Position numbers and translations under genes: made by a program
Shown here: positions 52,400 to 52,678 of the stretch, in pieces
Layout of the letters: each line of letters begins with the position of its first letter
Position numbering within the stretch: the first letter of the stretch is position 1
Notes under the pieces: generated by a model
What the model saw: only the letters and a program-made list of their open reading frames with translations
The model's database searches: none
Told to the model about the DNA's origin: nothing
Assembly: GCF_914271435.1 (NCBI RefSeq)
Contig: NZ_CAJZAI010000024.1
Coordinates: 1-52,678 of the forward strand
Origin: Cupriavidus laharis
Lineage (GTDB): Bacteria; Pseudomonadota; Gammaproteobacteria; Burkholderiales; Burkholderiaceae
Direction: 5' to 3'
Length of the DNA: 52,678 bases

Positions 52400-52539
52400 C
52401 CAAACAACCGATAAGTGTGGGCGCTTGATAACGGATGCGAAAGACTTCGGTCTTTTAGCTCAAAAGTTATCAGTGCTCGCACAGCAAAACGTGACTGGAT
52501 TTTCGGATCTGGTCAGTCAGTTTTCTGAGAGTGAGCGAC

Positions 52540-52568
52540 CGCTCGAAAGAGCGAGGTGCTTCGGCACC
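52540..52568 (+). other. Pre-16S leader hairpins
   Basis: GCTC-GAAA-GAGC (52541-52552) and GGTGC-TTCG-GCACC (52555-52568) are two stable tetraloop hairpins directly before the 16S 5' end, part of the precursor removed in processing. Confidence 0.6.
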
Positions 52569-52579
52569 ACACAGGTATT

Positions 52580-52678
52580 GAACTGAAGAGTTTGATCCTG
52601 GCTCAGATTGAACGCTGGCGGCATGCCTTACACATGCAAGTCGAACGGCAGCACGGGCTTCGGCCTGGTGGCGAGTGG
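52580..52678 (+). rRNA. rrs: 16S ribosomal RNA, 5' end (partial)
   Basis: The universal 8F primer region AGAGTTTGATCCTGGCTCAG is present, followed by TTGAACGCTGGCGGCATGCC and the first variable region. The 5' end is set by alignment with E. coli numbering. The segment ACACATGCAAGTCGAACGGC and the adjacent V1 loop fit Cupriavidus/Ralstonia. It runs off the window. Confidence 0.97.

Overview
The window looks like a Cupriavidus (or close Ralstonia-group) betaproteobacterial replicon. Coding sequence is GC-rich. The last 99 bases are the 5' end of a 16S rRNA gene of Cupriavidus/Ralstonia type. A sigma-70 gene near it has no dnaG beside it. I infer, without proof, a secondary chromosome carrying an rpoD paralogue and an rRNA operon.

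Layout. (1) 1-5751, minus strand: leucine/isovalerate degradation operon (acyl-CoA ligase, liuA, liuB, liuC, start of liuD). A divergent TetR gene follows; the shared intergenic region holds two matching TTGAG-N5-YTCAA palindromes. (2) 6750-11231: a 44-residue membrane ORF, then a TonB receptor, an Asp-box protein with CECC and a CxxC thioredoxin-like protein as one cassette. (3) 11267-11371: a palindromic MITE-like element between 12-bp direct repeats. (4) 11364-14305: tauABC-like importer with a leucine-rich leader peptide and overlapping hairpins. (5) 14752-15914: ProQ/FinO-domain protein and a cupin. (6) 15948-18222: tyrosine recombinase and KfrA-like coiled-coil protein, divergent around two perfect palindromes. 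(7) about 18.2-24.6 kb: an AT-richer insert with AraC regulator, cupin dioxygenase, frameshifted SDR, MFS carrier and arylsulfatase. (8) 24.75-26.2 kb: cold-shock protein and a Bug-type binding protein.

(9) 26248-37366, minus strand: sugar-acid block of gapN, pyk, an AroE-like gene, kguD, kguK, kguE, a four-gene polar-amino-acid-type ABC importer and a PtxS-like LacI repressor. Operators reading TGAAACCGGTTTCA overlap the promoter of the importer operon, and a related site precedes the repressor gene. This predicts 2-ketogluconate uptake, phosphorylation, reduction to 6-phosphogluconate and flow through Entner-Doudoroff to pyruvate, with the ABC importer in the place of the usual KguT carrier.

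(10) 37471-41554: hemerythrin protein behind an FNR-type promoter, class II glutamine amidotransferase, a 42-residue His-rich membrane ORF, CBS-domain protein, DUF190 protein and EamA exporter. (11) 41586-46892: operon of DUF2760 protein and two divergent Hsp70 proteins. (12) 47214-52678: RpoD-like sigma factor, PAS-PAS-GGDEF protein, secreted unknown protein, rRNA promoter, leader and 16S start.

The observations most worth a second look are the kgu/ABC/PtxS regulon, the orphan recombinase/KfrA module beside an insert, the DUF2760-Hsp70-Hsp70 operon, the tau leader, and a 45-bp segment shared in frame by kguD and the sigma-factor gene.
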